Positions 44,323-54,350 of a DNA stretch of 64,000 bases are shown here, piece by piece (the stretch's first letter is position 1; each line of letters starts with the position of its first letter). The notes under the pieces were generated by a model, which was not told the DNA's origin, did no database searches, and worked only from the letters and a program-made list of their open reading frames with translations. Location of the stretch: the NCBI RefSeq assembly GCF_006970445.1, contig NZ_CP033877.1:4038750-4102749 (forward strand), written 5' to 3'. The DNA comes from Stenotrophomonas maltophilia. GTDB taxonomy: Bacteria; Pseudomonadota; Gammaproteobacteria; Xanthomonadales; Xanthomonadaceae. Both the position numbers and the translations under genes were made by a program.

Positions 44323-45201
44323 ATGTCCACAGTTTCGATGAAATCGCTGGCCGCCCTCGCCCTCGCGGGTGCGGCCGTGCTGGCGGGCTGCAAGCCTGCT
44401 GCCGAGCCCAGCATGGCGCCGAAGGTGGATGCGCCTGTGGTGGCCGCCACCGCGCCAGAACAGCATGTCAGCCGCACCGCGCGGCTGCAGGCCTTCCTGG
44501 TCCAGCGTTACGGCAGCAACGCCAAGCTCTCCGGTGAATGGCGCGGCAGCTGGACCCAGGACGGCGACACCCATTCGATGGACTGGCAGGTCTGCGCGGA
44601 ACAACCGGTGGTGAGCGGTGACAACTGGCATCAGCTGCTGGCCGTGTGTGGTGCGCTGGTCGATGGCGCGCACATCGACCCGGGAACCATCGAGTTCTTC
44701 GTGCTGCGCCCGAAAGGCGAGGGCTTTGAAGTGGCCAGCGAACTGACCGGCCAGCGCTTCGGCAGCGGTGGCCAGCCCGGCACCGCCAGCATCATCCGCG
44801 CCGGCAGCGACTTCTATGGCTTCCGCGTCGAGGACGGCTGGTTCGGGCAGGGTTTCTCGCTGCTCTCGCAGTCGCTGATCCTGCCCGGCCCGAACGGCCT
44901 GGTTGCCAGTGGCAGCGTGCGCAGCCATATCGACAATGACGCCCAGTACGAGTGCGACACGGTCGACGCCAGTACCGACCCCGACACGGCCAATGACTGC
45001 CGAACCCGCCGCTTCAGCATCGATTTCTCACTGCGTTTCGACGACAGTGACCGCAGCGCGCGCGTCTGGCCACTGCTGATCGAGGAAACCGGCAACACCT
45101 GCGGCGGCAAGCAGGTCCGGCAGGAACACCGCTTTACCCTGGACCCGAAGACCTGGGCCTATTCCTTCCCCGAATCGCTGCGACGCGAAGGCTGCGAGTG
45201 A
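44323..45201 (+). CDS. Hypothetical lipoprotein between purH and purD
   Basis: A 292-aa protein with a lipoprotein signal (lipobox VLAGC, about residue 23), then a beta-rich domain with several cysteines (WQVCAEQPVV, YECDTVDA, NDCRTRRF, GNTCGGKQV, REGCE) that could form disulfides. GGAG precedes the ATG at 44323, 16 nt after purH. It is probably co-transcribed with purH and purD, but has no evident link to purines. I do not recognise a named family. Confidence 0.8.
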   Translation: MSTVSMKSLAALALAGAAVLAGCKPAAEPSMAPKVDAPVVAATAPEQHVSRTARLQAFLVQRYGSNAKLSGEWRGSWTQDGDTHSMDWQVCAEQPVVSGDNWHQLLAVCGALVDGAHIDPGTIEFFVLRPKGEGFEVASELTGQRFGSGGQPGTASIIRAGSDFYGFRVEDGWFGQGFSLLSQSLILPGPNGLVASGSVRSHIDNDAQYECDTVDASTDPDTANDCRTRRFSIDFSLRFDDSDRSARVWPLLIEETGNTCGGKQVRQEHRFTLDPKTWAYSFPESLRREGCE

Positions 45202-45259
45202 GCCACGCGCGCCGCCGGGGATATCGATCTTCCCTTCCCACGCAATCTGGAATCTCGTG

Positions 45260-46543
45260 ATGAACGTACTTGTCATCGGCTCTGGCGGCCGCGAACACGC
45301 CCTGGCATGGAAGCTGGCCCAGTCCTCCCGTGTCACCGAAGTGATCGTGGCGCCCGGCAACGCCGGCACCGCCAGCGAAGACAAGTGCCGCAACGTGGCG
45401 GTCAAGGTCACCGATATCGACGGCCTGCTGGCGCTGGCACAGGCCGAAGGCGTGGCGCTGACCGTGGTCGGCCCGGAAGTACCGCTGGTGGCCGGCGTGG
45501 TCGACCGCTTCCGTGCCGCCGGCCTGCGCATCTTCGGGCCGACCGCCGCCGCCGCGCAGCTGGAAGGCAGCAAGGCCTACGCCAAGGACTTTCTGGCCCG
45601 CCACAACATTCCCACCGCGTTCTACGCCGTGCACACCGACGTGGACGCCGCCCTGGCCTACATCCGCGAGAAGGGCGCACCGATCGTGGTCAAAGCCGAT
45701 GGCCTGGCCGCCGGCAAGGGCGTGATCGTCGCAATGACCCTGACCGAAGCCGAAGACGCGGTGCGTGACATGCTCTCGGGCAACGCGTTCGGCGATGCCG
45801 GCGCCCGCGTGGTCATCGAGGAATTCCTCGACGGCGAGGAAGCCAGCTTCATTTCGATGGTGGACGGTGTGCATGCACTGCCGATGGCCACCTCGCAGGA
45901 CCACAAGCGCGTCGGCGACGGCGACACCGGCCCGAATACCGGCGGCATGGGCGCCTATTCGCCTGCGCCGGTGGTGACCCCGGAGGTGCATGCACGCGTG
46001 ATGCGCGAGGTGGTGAATCCCACCGTGCAGGGCATGATCGCCGACGGCATCCCGTTCACCGGCTTCCTCTACGCCGGCCTGATGATCGACGCCAGCGGCG
46101 CACCGAAGGTCATCGAGTTCAACGTGCGCTTCGGCGACCCGGAAACCCAGCCGGTGATGCTGCGCCTGCAGTCGGACCTGGTGGAGCTGGTGGAAGCCGC
46201 CATCGACGGCCGCCTGGACCAGGTAGAAGCGCAGTGGGATGCACGCCCGTCGCTGGGCGTGGTGCTGGCCGCGAAGCCCTACCCGGAAGCGCCGATCACC
46301 GGCGACGTGATTTCCGGCCTGGACGACGTGCCTGCCAGTGCCAAGGTGTTCCATGCCGGTACGGCATTGGATGCGCAGGGCCAGGTGCTCAGTGCCGGCG
46401 GCCGCGTGCTGTGCGTGGCGGCGCTGGGCGACAGCGTGCGCGATGCGCAGGCGAACGCCTATGCCGGCGTGGCCAAGGTGACCTGGACCAACGAGTTCCA
46501 CCGCACCGACATCGGCTGGCGCGCGATCGCACGCGAGGGCTGA
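45260..46543 (+). CDS. purD: Phosphoribosylamine-glycine ligase
   Basis: A 427-aa ATP-grasp enzyme joining glycine to phosphoribosylamine in purine synthesis. Motifs: MNVLVIGSGGREHALAW at the N-terminus, VVKADGLAAGKGVIVA (ATP-binding), GGMGAYSPAPVV and EFNVRFGDPETQPVM (metal ligands). The ATG at 45260 is chosen; a GTG one codon earlier is possible. Confidence 0.98.
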   Translation: MNVLVIGSGGREHALAWKLAQSSRVTEVIVAPGNAGTASEDKCRNVAVKVTDIDGLLALAQAEGVALTVVGPEVPLVAGVVDRFRAAGLRIFGPTAAAAQLEGSKAYAKDFLARHNIPTAFYAVHTDVDAALAYIREKGAPIVVKADGLAAGKGVIVAMTLTEAEDAVRDMLSGNAFGDAGARVVIEEFLDGEEASFISMVDGVHALPMATSQDHKRVGDGDTGPNTGGMGAYSPAPVVTPEVHARVMREVVNPTVQGMIADGIPFTGFLYAGLMIDASGAPKVIEFNVRFGDPETQPVMLRLQSDLVELVEAAIDGRLDQVEAQWDARPSLGVVLAAKPYPEAPITGDVISGLDDVPASAKVFHAGTALDAQGQVLSAGGRVLCVAALGDSVRDAQANAYAGVAKVTWTNEFHRTDIGWRAIAREG

Positions 46544-46562
46544 GGCAGGTGCGGTATCAGGG

Positions 46563-46583
46563 CATCCACGCATAGCGTGGATG
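46563..46583. repeat. Partial GTAGATCC-type element
   Basis: CATCCACGC-ATA-GCGTGGATG palindrome, lacking the terminal TAC. It follows purD. Confidence 0.65.
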
Positions 46584-46628
46584 GAAGCCCGACCTTGCTG
46601 GGCCTTTTCCGAATCACTGTCGTTGTGT

Positions 46629-46823
46629 TCAATCAGGTCGCGCCGTGGACGGCCGCGATTTCCTTACCTGCGAACTGTCGTGCTCGGGATCAGGCCCAAG
46701 ACAATGTGCCTCGTAGATCTTCAAACGAGGCGTATCGATGACGCCATGACCGTGCAGGCTCACAGCTGCATCGTATATCGCCTGCAGTAGTGCTTCTTTT
46801 GAACGCATCCCCTTCGGAGCCAT
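46629..46823 (-). pseudogene. Probable remnant of a HigA-type (XRE) antitoxin gene
   Basis: The minus-strand frame from ATG 46823 (or 46808) reads KEALLQAIYDAAVSLHGHG, VIDTPRLKIYEAHCLGPDPE and HDSSQVRKS. This matches the N-terminal half I recall for XRE antitoxins of RelE/HigB systems (pattern: ALCL-P-P-Y-QVR-R). The helix-turn-helix that should follow (SQ-FA-L-) is missing; the frame ends in unrelated sequence. No intact toxin gene is adjacent. It is flanked on both sides by GTAGATCC-type REP units. The resemblance is from memory, so the call is tentative. Confidence 0.45.
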
Positions 46824-46915
46824 GATGAGTGAACACCTTCTGCGCTGTTTCGCATATCCCAGCAGAATCAGCTCGTCAGTTCGATAGCTGATCGCGTCAG
46901 ACCATGGCTGTACTG

Positions 46916-46981
46916 CATCCACGCGTGGCGTGGATCTACTGGTTCTGCATAGCTGGGGTAGATCCACGCCATGCGTGGATT
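46916..46981. repeat. Inverted pair of GTAGATCC-type REP units
   Basis: Minus-strand copy at 46916-46939 and plus-strand copy at 46958-46981, facing outward as at 4818-4883. Confidence 0.85.
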
Positions 46982-46996
46982 GAACACCTCGGAAAA

Positions 46997-47024
46997 GAAA
47001 AGGCCCGGCAATGCCGGGCCTTTT
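46997..47024 (-). terminator. rpoH intrinsic terminator
   Basis: AAAAGGCCCGGC and GCCGGGCCTTTT form a strong hairpin with A and T flanks, 23 nt after the rpoH stop on the minus strand; it can act in both directions. Confidence 0.88.
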
Positions 47025-47046
47025 CATCGCTTCAACGCCACCCCGC

Positions 47047-47922
<876 letters not shown>

Positions 47923-47933
47923 AGGCACCCATC

Positions 47934-47960
47934 TTAGCAGTCCGGCATTTGGACTGCTAA
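47934..47960 (-). promoter_or_regulatory. CIRCE-like palindrome at the rpoH promoter
   Basis: TTAGCAGTC (47934-47942), nine bases, GACTGCTAA (47952-47960): the exact arm length and spacing of CIRCE (TTAGCACTC-N9-GAGTGCTAA) with one symmetric change in each arm. Symmetry extends one more base pair inward. It starts 11 nt before the rpoH ATG. It could be an HrcA site, a related operator, or a leader hairpin. Confidence 0.6.
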
Positions 47961-47976
47961 AGGAGGAAAAAGTTCC
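47948..47976 (-). promoter_or_regulatory. Sigma-E-like promoter of rpoH
   Basis: On the gene strand GGAACTT (47976-47970) is followed by 16 nt and TCCAAA (47953-47948). The sigma-E consensus is GGAACTT-N16-TCAAA or TCTGA. The -35 is perfect and the spacing ideal; the -10 is approximate. A start near 47941 would leave a leader of about 20 nt and put the palindrome across -10 and +1. Confidence 0.5.
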
Positions 47977-48200
47977 AGCGTCCCATTGGTGCAACACTGG
48001 TCCCAAACAGGACCCTACCGTAGCGCGAATTGATGACAGTGGCGAGCACGCTTTTCGGGATTCTCAATCCCTTGGAATTCAAGCAATTACCCACCAGAAA
48101 CCGGCCGATTCCGGTCAAGCGGAGCTGAACGGGCCGTCCCGGAGGCCCATTCAGGCCAGGAAACGTTGCCCGGTGTTCAGGCCCAGCCGTCCGCCGATGC

Positions 48201-48914
48201 TCAGAGCGCCGAACGCGGCGGCAGCGACCAGTCGATTGGTGCCTGGCCGCGGCGGCGCAGGTACTCGTTGGCCATCGAGAAATGCTGGCAGCCGAGGAAG
48301 CCGCGATGGGCCGACAGCGGCGACGGATGCGGCGACTTCAGCACGCGATGGCGGCGGGTGTCGATGACCTTGCCCTTCTGCTGCGCATAGGCGCCCCAGA
48401 GCATGAACACCAGTCCTTCGCGTTCGCGGTTGAGCACATCCACCACGTGGTCGGTGAACCCTTCCCAGCCACGCCCCTGGTGTGCGCCGGCCTTGCCCTC
48501 TTCCACCGTCAACACGGCATTGAGCAGCAGCACGCCGCGCTGCGCCCACGGGATCAGGCAGCCGTGGTCCGGACGCGGGATACCGAGATCGCTCTCGATC
48601 TCCTTGTAGATGTTCAGCAGCGACGGCGGCACCGGCACGCCGGGCGCCACAGAAAAGCTCAGGCCATGGGCCTGGCCACGACCGTGGTACGGGTCCTGCC
48701 CGAGGATCACCACCTTTACCTGCTCGAACGGCGTGGCGTCGAACGCCGCGAAGATCTGCGGGCCCGGCGGGAACACCGCCGCGCCGCCCGCCTTGCGCTG
48801 GCGCAGGAAAGCAGACAGCTCGCGCATCTGCGGCTGCATCAGGTAATCGCCGACATGCTGCTTCCAGCTTGGCTCCAGCTGGATCGTCGGGGTGTCGGCT
48901 ACTTCATCCATCAT
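48201..48914 (-). CDS. ung: Uracil-DNA glycosylase
   Basis: A 237-aa family 1 enzyme removing uracil from DNA. Motifs: [20 protein letters not shown] with the catalytic Asp, [28 protein letters not shown] and [13 protein letters not shown] with the catalytic His. It starts at 48914, overlapping the stop of the dual-receiver gene by 4 nt, so it is the last gene of the ftsE-ftsX-receiver-ung operon. Confidence 0.98.
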   Translation of the reverse strand: MMDEVADTPTIQLEPSWKQHVGDYLMQPQMRELSAFLRQRKAGGAAVFPPGPQIFAAFDATPFEQVKVVILGQDPYHGRGQAHGLSFSVAPGVPVPPSLLNIYKEIESDLGIPRPDHGCLIPWAQRGVLLLNAVLTVEEGKAGAHQGRGWEGFTDHVVDVLNREREGLVFMLWGAYAQQKGKVIDTRRHRVLKSPHPSPLSAHRGFLGCQHFSMANEYLRRRGQAPIDWSLPPRSAL

Positions 48915-49753
48915 CGAATCAGGGGTCCATCGTTCAATCGGGCCAGGCGCAGCTGGAACAGCACCTTGGTGACCAGCAGCCGTTCTTCGATCGGCTTGAG
49001 CACCAGGTCGTTGGCACCGGACTGCAGCAGCCCGGTCTGGTTGTGCGGGTTGCCGTCGCCGGTCATCACCAGCACCGGCAGGCGGCGCTTGCCGTAACCG
49101 AAGTCCACGCGCACGCGTTGCACCACGTCGCGGCCGCTCAGCTCACCCTTCAGGGTAACGTCGGTCAGTACCAGGTCGATGCGATGACGGCTGCGGCCCA
49201 GCGACTCGGCGGTGAGCAGGGTGAACGCTTCTTCGGCGCTGACCACGTGCAGCACGTTCAACTGCTGGCGCTCGAGCATGCGCTTGGTGGCCTCGGCCAC
49301 CACGCGGCTGTCCTCGATGTAGAGGATGGTGGCGCCGGGAATGGTCTGCGGCTGCACATAGCCACGGATGAAGGTCGCCAGTGCCTCATGGCCGAGCGAT
49401 TTGTCGAAATAGTCGGTGACGTACTCGGTGAAGCGGCGCTGCTCCAGATGCTGCTGGGCATCGCCGGACACCACGATCACCGGCACATAGGCCTGGCCCG
49501 CGGCTTCGCGCACCATCCGCGCCAGTGCCAGGCCATCACCATCACGCAGGGTCAGCGAGGTGGTCACCAGATCCACCGGGCCCTGCGCCAGCGCCAGCTG
49601 CGCGTCCTCGATGCTGTCGCAGCCGATCACTTCCACGCCCGGCAGGTCGCGCTGCAGGACATCGGCGATCAGCTTGCGGACCAGCTTCGACCCATCGACC
49701 ACCATCACCCGCGTCGCGGGCCCTTCAAGGTGCTTCAGCGCTTGCGGTTGCAT
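48911..49753 (-). CDS. Dual receiver-domain response regulator, first domain degenerate
   Basis: A 280-aa protein of two receiver domains in tandem and no output domain. Domain 1 (about residues 14-130) has [14 protein letters not shown], with only one of the usual two acidic residues, and Ser66 where the phospho-acceptor Asp should be ([10 protein letters not shown]). Domain 2 (about 142-275) has YIEDSRV, Asp198 in [10 protein letters not shown] and Lys in LVLKPIEE, so it looks functional. It follows ftsX by 7 nt and overlaps ung. It may act by protein contact. The partner kinase is unknown. Confidence 0.88.
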   Translation of the reverse strand: MQPQALKHLEGPATRVMVVDGSKLVRKLIADVLQRDLPGVEVIGCDSIEDAQLALAQGPVDLVTTSLTLRDGDGLALARMVREAAGQAYVPVIVVSGDAQQHLEQRRFTEYVTDYFDKSLGHEALATFIRGYVQPQTIPGATILYIEDSRVVAEATKRMLERQQLNVLHVVSAEEAFTLLTAESLGRSRHRIDLVLTDVTLKGELSGRDVVQRVRVDFGYGKRRLPVLVMTGDGNPHNQTGLLQSGANDLVLKPIEERLLVTKVLFQLRLARLNDGPLIR

Positions 49754-49760
49754 GCCGGTC

Positions 49761-50708
49761 TCAGGTGTCGGTCGGTCGGGTCTGGCGGAGGAAGTGGCCG
49801 GTCACCAGCCACGCGCCCAGCCAGCCCAGCAACAGCGTGCCGAGCAGGACCAGGCCGCCGTGCAGCAGGTCCAGGCCGTGCAGTACGAACGGGCTGCCGT
49901 AGCTGCGCGAGAGTTCGGCCAGCGGCACGCGCAGGGCAGCGCCGGCAGCCCCGATCAGGGCCAGCGCCACCGCGCCGGCACCCAGGCCATACCACGCGCC
50001 CAGGTACAGGAACGGACGGCGGATGAAGCCATCGCTGGCGCCGAGCAGCTGCAGCACGCCGATCTCTTCGCGACGGGCCTGGATGTCCAGGCGCACGGTG
50101 TTGCCGACCACCAGCGCGGCGCCGACGCCGAGCAGTACCGACAGCACCTGCACCAGCCGTGCGCCGAACGCCAGCCAGGCATCCAGGCGCTGGCGCCACA
50201 GTGCGTCGTGCTGCACCAGGTCGGCCTCGGGCAGGCTTTCCAGCGCGCGCGCCAGGCGTGCGTCGTCCTTGCCCTGGCCGGGGGTGATCACCAGCAGCGA
50301 GGGCAATGGATTGTCATTGAGAGCGTCGATCGCCTCACCGAGGCCGGCATCGCGCAGTTCCTGCAGGCCCTGCTCGGGCGTGCGCACGTTCACTTCGGCC
50401 ACGTCGTCGCGGTCGCGCAGCTGGCCCGCCAGGCGCAGCGCGCCGGGGCCATCGACGTTGCCCTTCAGGAACACGTTGATGTCGCGCGACTGCTGCACGC
50501 TGCCGGCGAACTGCTTGAGGTTGTCCAGCGCGATCGACAGCCCCAGCGGCAACGCCAGCGCCAGCGCCATGACCATCACCGTCAGCAGGGTCGCCCACGG
50601 CTTGCGGCAGGCGCGGCCAAGGCTGAACACCACGCTGTGCACGTGGTGCTGGAACCAGACCCCCACGCGCGACGGGGCGGCGGCTTCGCTGTTTTCGTTC
50701 TTGGCCAT
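49761..50708 (-). CDS. ftsX: Cell division protein FtsX
   Basis: A 315-aa membrane subunit of the FtsEX complex, which links ATP hydrolysis to septal peptidoglycan hydrolases. A cytoplasmic start, first membrane helix (about 40-60, TLLTVMVMALALALPLGLSI), a periplasmic loop, then three helices with the conserved QARREEIGVLQLLGAS are seen. It follows ftsE by 3 nt. Confidence 0.96.
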   Translation of the reverse strand: MAKNENSEAAAPSRVGVWFQHHVHSVVFSLGRACRKPWATLLTVMVMALALALPLGLSIALDNLKQFAGSVQQSRDINVFLKGNVDGPGALRLAGQLRDRDDVAEVNVRTPEQGLQELRDAGLGEAIDALNDNPLPSLLVITPGQGKDDARLARALESLPEADLVQHDALWRQRLDAWLAFGARLVQVLSVLLGVGAALVVGNTVRLDIQARREEIGVLQLLGASDGFIRRPFLYLGAWYGLGAGAVALALIGAAGAALRVPLAELSRSYGSPFVLHGLDLLHGGLVLLGTLLLGWLGAWLVTGHFLRQTRPTDT

Positions 50709-50711
50709 GGG

Positions 50712-51398
50712 TTACTCCGCCAGGTCCTGCGGCGAGATGTCATCCACCAGCCGGCCGTGGTCGAGGATCAGCACGCGCTTGCGCATGCGGCGCAGCAGCG
50801 GCAGGTCGTGGCTGACCACCAGCACGCTGGTGCCACGCGAGGGCAGCTCGGCGAACAGGGCCATGATCTCCGCCGCCAGGGTCGGGTCGAGGTTGCCGGT
50901 CGGCTCATCGGCCACCAGCAGCTTGGGCTCACCGACGATGGCGCGGGCGATGCCAACGCGCTGCTGCTCACCGGCCGACAGCTGCGAGGGCAGCGCCTTC
51001 TCGCGATGGCCCAGGCCCATGCGCTCGAGCACCGAGCGCACGCGCTTGTTGATGTCGCCACGGCGGGTACCGCGCAGGATCAGCGGCAGCGCCACGTTCT
51101 CGGCGATGGAGCGATCCATCAGCAGGCGGTGGTCCTGATAGACCGCCCCCACCGCGCGACGGTGGCGGGGCACGTCGCCACCGCGCACTTTCAGCAGGTT
51201 GCGCTCGTCGAACACCACCGCGCCGCGGCTGGGCCGCTCGTCCAGGTGGATCAACTTGAGCAGGGTGCTTTTGCCCGCACCGGAATGGCCGGTGACGAAC
51301 AGCATCTCGCCCGGCGCAACCTCGAAGCTGACATCGGTCAGTGCCTCGTGGCCACCGGCGTACTGTTTGCTGACATTGTCGAAGCGCAGGACACTCAT
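50712..51398 (-). CDS. ftsE: Cell division ATP-binding protein FtsE
   Basis: A 228-aa ABC ATPase partner of FtsX. Walker A GHSGAGKST, signature LSAGEQQRVGIARA and Walker B LLVADEPTGNLDP are present, along with the FtsE-typical start MSVLRFDNVSKQY. An in-frame extension upstream to 51542 is encoded by REP repeats and is rejected. Confidence 0.97.
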   Translation of the reverse strand: MSVLRFDNVSKQYAGGHEALTDVSFEVAPGEMLFVTGHSGAGKSTLLKLIHLDERPSRGAVVFDERNLLKVRGGDVPRHRRAVGAVYQDHRLLMDRSIAENVALPLILRGTRRGDINKRVRSVLERMGLGHREKALPSQLSAGEQQRVGIARAIVGEPKLLVADEPTGNLDPTLAAEIMALFAELPSRGTSVLVVSHDLPLLRRMRKRVLILDHGRLVDDISPQDLAE

Positions 51399-51449
51399 GC
51401 CCCGATTATGCAGGACCGGCGCGACGTCGTGGAGACGGTCGCGCGATCG

Positions 51450-51541
51450 GTAGTGCCGGCCGCTGGCCGGCAGCTGTGTGGGTTGCCGGCCAGCGGCCGG
51501 CACTACCCCACCCCATGGGGCAGTGCGGACCAAGGTCCGCA
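51450..51541. repeat. SMAG-like REP pair plus TGCGGACC/GGTCCGCA element
   Basis: A plus-strand unit at 51450-51472 and an inverted unit at 51482-51506 form a head-to-head pair with 9 nt between. A perfect TGCGGACC-AA-GGTCCGCA palindrome follows at 51524-51541. All lie between the rhlB end and the ftsE start. Confidence 0.85.
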
Positions 51542-51556
51542 CCCACCATCGGCGGC

Positions 51557-53281
51557 TTAGTTGCCCGACAGCATCCGGCGGATCTTGCGGCCGATGCGGG
51601 TCAGGAACGAATCGCCGGTATCGGCGGCCGTACGCACCGGCTTGGCCACCACCTGTACCGGGGTGACCGGGCTGGCGCCATTGCCGGCGGGGTTCTGCAC
51701 GCCCTCGGCACCTTCGACCGGACGGCCGTGGCGACGACGACGACGCTTGCGCGGCTTGTGTTCACCGTCCACCGCACCTTCCGGTGCACCTTCGGCGCGC
51801 GGGGGGCGCGGCGGACGCGGGGCCTGGGCGGCGGCGCCTTCAGCACCGGCGGCCGGGGCGGCAGCGCCCTGCTCGCCTTCCACGCGCGGCTTGCGCGGGC
51901 CGCGCGAACGGCGTTCGCCGCTGCGCTCACCGTCACGGCCACCGCGGCCACCACCACTGCCGGAACGGCCGCCACTACGGCCACCGCCCCGACGCTCTTC
52001 CTCAGCGGCGCGGGCTTCGCGCGCTTCGCGGAAGATCTGGCCGACGCTTTCGTTGTCCTCGCCTTCCTCGCCTGCCGCCGGAGCCGGGCGTTCCGGGCGC
52101 GGCAGCGGGGTCAGCAGTTCCTTGGTAACCGGCTCGGACGGAATCTTCTGCTCGATGTAGGCCTCGATGTCCGGCAGGCCCATCGCGTAGCGTTCGCAGG
52201 CGAAGCTGATCGCATCACCCTCTTCGCCCAGGCGCGCGGTACGGCCGATGCGGTGCACGTAGTCTTCGGCATCGAACGGCAGGTCGTAGTTGTAGACGTA
52301 CTTGATGCCGTCGATGTGCAGGCCGCGGGCGGCGACGTCGGTGGCCACCAGGATTTCCAGCTGGCCCTTCTGGAAGCGGTTGAGCAGGCTCTCGCGCTTC
52401 TTCTGCGGCACGTCGCCGGACAGCACGCCGACGCGGTAGCCGGCCTTTTCCAGCGAGCGGGCAACGCGCTCGACGAACACCTTGGTGTTGACGAACACCA
52501 TGGTCCGCGCGCCTTCGCTGCGCGACAGCAGGCCCAGCAGCAGCGGGATCTTCTCGTCGTCGGCCGGGAAGTAGATGCGCTGGCGCACGCGCGCGGCAGT
52601 GATGGTCTCGGCTTCAACCACCAGCTTCTGCGGCTCGTTCATGTGCTCATAGGCCAGCTCCAGCACGCGGTGGCTGAGGGTGGCGCTGAACAGCAGGGTC
52701 TGGCGGATGGTGCGTTCCGGCATGCGGCGCAGCAGGAAGCGGATGTCCTTGATGAAGCCCAGGTCGAACATGCGGTCGGCTTCGTCCAGCACGCAGATCT
52801 CGCAGGCGTGCAGCGAAACCACCTTGTGCTGCTTGACGTAGTCGATCAGGCGGCCCGGGGTGGCGATGATCACGTCCACGCCCTGCTGCAGCAGCTCGCG
52901 CTGCTTGTCGTAATCCACGCCGCCGTAGACCAGCGCGAAACGCAGGCCCAGGTCGGAACCGAACTTCACCGCATCCTTGTGGATCTGGATGGCCAGTTCG
53001 CGGGTCGGGGCAAGGATCAGCGCGCGCGGATCTTCCGGCTTGCGGTCGGCCAGGGCCGGGCGGGTCAGCAGGCGGTTCACGACAGCGACCAGGAAGGCCA
53101 GGGTCTTGCCGGTGCCGGTCTGGGCCTGGCCGGCAACATCACCACCGGGCAGCGCGACCGGCAGGGTCAGCGCCTGGATCGGGGTGCAGCGGGTGAATCC
53201 GGCTCCTTCAAGGCCGGCCTGCAGGGCCGGATGCAGCTCGAAGGAGGAGAAGGTCAAATCGGTCAGCGGTTTGTCGCTCAT
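51557..53281 (-). CDS. rhlB: DEAD-box RNA helicase RhlB with long basic tail
   Basis: A 574-aa ATP-dependent RNA helicase. Core motifs: [56 protein letters not shown] and HRIGRTAR. After about residue 400 comes a disordered tail rich in Arg, Gly, Ala and Pro, ending in a basic patch ([14 protein letters not shown]). E. coli RhlB (about 420 aa) works in the RNA degradosome; the tail here is much longer. It is divergent from trxA-rho, the same neighbourhood as in E. coli. Confidence 0.93.
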   Translation of the reverse strand: MSDKPLTDLTFSSFELHPALQAGLEGAGFTRCTPIQALTLPVALPGGDVAGQAQTGTGKTLAFLVAVVNRLLTRPALADRKPEDPRALILAPTRELAIQIHKDAVKFGSDLGLRFALVYGGVDYDKQRELLQQGVDVIIATPGRLIDYVKQHKVVSLHACEICVLDEADRMFDLGFIKDIRFLLRRMPERTIRQTLLFSATLSHRVLELAYEHMNEPQKLVVEAETITAARVRQRIYFPADDEKIPLLLGLLSRSEGARTMVFVNTKVFVERVARSLEKAGYRVGVLSGDVPQKKRESLLNRFQKGQLEILVATDVAARGLHIDGIKYVYNYDLPFDAEDYVHRIGRTARLGEEGDAISFACERYAMGLPDIEAYIEQKIPSEPVTKELLTPLPRPERPAPAAGEEGEDNESVGQIFREAREARAAEEERRGGGRSGGRSGSGGGRGGRDGERSGERRSRGPRKPRVEGEQGAAAPAAGAEGAAAQAPRPPRPPRAEGAPEGAVDGEHKPRKRRRRRHGRPVEGAEGVQNPAGNGASPVTPVQVVAKPVRTAADTGDSFLTRIGRKIRRMLSGN

Positions 53282-53792
53282 GAGTCCGTCTTGGTATGGC
53301 CGCCGGCCCGTGGGGCGGCTGGCACTTCATCGTCTAGGGGCACCGTCGCAAACTGCGGCCCCTGCGGCGGGTTGGCAGGCTGGGACCACCCGGTCCGTGC
53401 GCCGCACAATGCCCCAGTTTAACGCACTCGGGCGCACATACCGGAATGCATCGTCTCACGAGCATGGGAGACGAGCGACCTTCACCCAGCCACACCGGAC
53501 TTGAACGGCCCGGCCCGGGGCGCTGGTGTCGCCCACTGCCAGCCCCATGTACAGGAAGACAGTGAAATCCGACACATACCGGGCATCGAAGCGATCACGA
53601 TACGCTGGGTTCCAGCCGGCGCCTGTCCCTGCCCTGCGATAGGGGTACACTGCCGGCCGTGAGCGTCCAGGCATCCCGCCGAACGCACCGTGGCAGTGCG
53701 CCACGAGGCAACGACGAGGGTCGCGCCACCGGGCATGGCCCAGTTCACCCACCTCCGGCATCGCCGGGTGCAATCCAAGACGAGAAACCAAG
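53282..53792. other. Divergent rhlB/trxA intergenic region, no gene seen
   Basis: A 511-nt gap between the rhlB start (minus) and trxA start (plus). Small frames on both strands (for example minus 53456-53902) have no recognisable protein character and overlap trxA. It must hold promoters for both genes. TACACT at about 53647 could be a -10 for trxA, but no good -35 was found. Confidence 0.6.
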
Positions 53793-54122
53793 ATGAGCGA
53801 CAAGGTTGTACATGTCGGCGACGCCGACTTTGATAGCGCAGTGCTGAATTCCAAGGAACCGGTGCTGGTCGATTTCTGGGCCGAGTGGTGTGGCCCGTGC
53901 AAGATGATCGCCCCGGCGCTGGACGAACTGGCCGATGCCTACCAGGGCCGCGCCAAGATCGCCAAGGTCAACGTCGACCACAACCGTGCGCTGGCCGCCA
54001 AGTACCACGTGCGTTCGATTCCGTACCTGGTCGTGTTCAAGGACGGCGAGAAGGTCGGCGAGCAGATCGGTGCGGTGGGCAAGGCCCAGCTGGCCGGCCT
54101 GCTGGACAAGGCCCTGGCCTGA
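53793..54122 (+). CDS. trxA: Thioredoxin 1
   Basis: A 109-aa cytoplasmic redox protein with the active site [16 protein letters not shown] and the conserved [17 protein letters not shown] and GQL-like end. It donates electrons to ribonucleotide reductase, DsbD and others. It is upstream of rho as in E. coli. Confidence 0.98.
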   Translation: MSDKVVHVGDADFDSAVLNSKEPVLVDFWAEWCGPCKMIAPALDELADAYQGRAKIAKVNVDHNRALAAKYHVRSIPYLVVFKDGEKVGEQIGAVGKAQLAGLLDKALA

Positions 54123-54134
54123 TCCCGTGGTTCC

Positions 54135-54161
54135 CCGGCAGCCGCCGAGCGCGGCTGCCGG
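54135..54161 (+). terminator. Perfect 11-bp GC hairpin after trxA
   Basis: CCGGCAGCCGC (54135-54145) pairs perfectly with GCGGCTGCCGG (54151-54161). There is no U tract, so it may be a weak terminator or 3'-end stabiliser, 12 nt past the trxA stop. Confidence 0.5.
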
Positions 54162-54203
54162 CGGGCGCACCGCGCCCATGATGAATGCTGTTCCCGGCGA
54201 CCC

Positions 54204-54231
54204 TTGCATGGCGCCGCAGGCCGATGATAGT
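54204..54231 (+). promoter_or_regulatory. Possible sigma-70 promoter of rho
   Basis: TTGCAT (54204-54209), 16 nt, GATAGT (54226-54231). It is about 120 nt before the rho start, leaving a long leader, as expected for rho, which regulates its own mRNA in E. coli. Confidence 0.4.
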
Positions 54232-54350
54232 GTCGGCATATCCGGCCGCGTTCGCGTGCCGCACCCTCTGGACGCAGTTTCTTCCAGACCCATTCCCAAC
54301 GTTCGCCGCCCCAGCCGGGCGCTCGCACCTTCAAGCGAGGAATAACGCTC

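Noticed and set aside
45134..46573. Minus-strand frame of 479 aa opposite purD
   Set aside because: Antisense shadow; purD motifs are clear on the plus strand.
46629..47027. Full 132-aa minus-strand frame as an intact gene
   Set aside because: Its first half is translated REP sequence and the rpoH terminator; only the part from 46823 has protein character.
49560..51560. Plus-strand frame of 666 aa opposite ftsX and ftsE
   Set aside because: Antisense shadow; ends in REP sequence.
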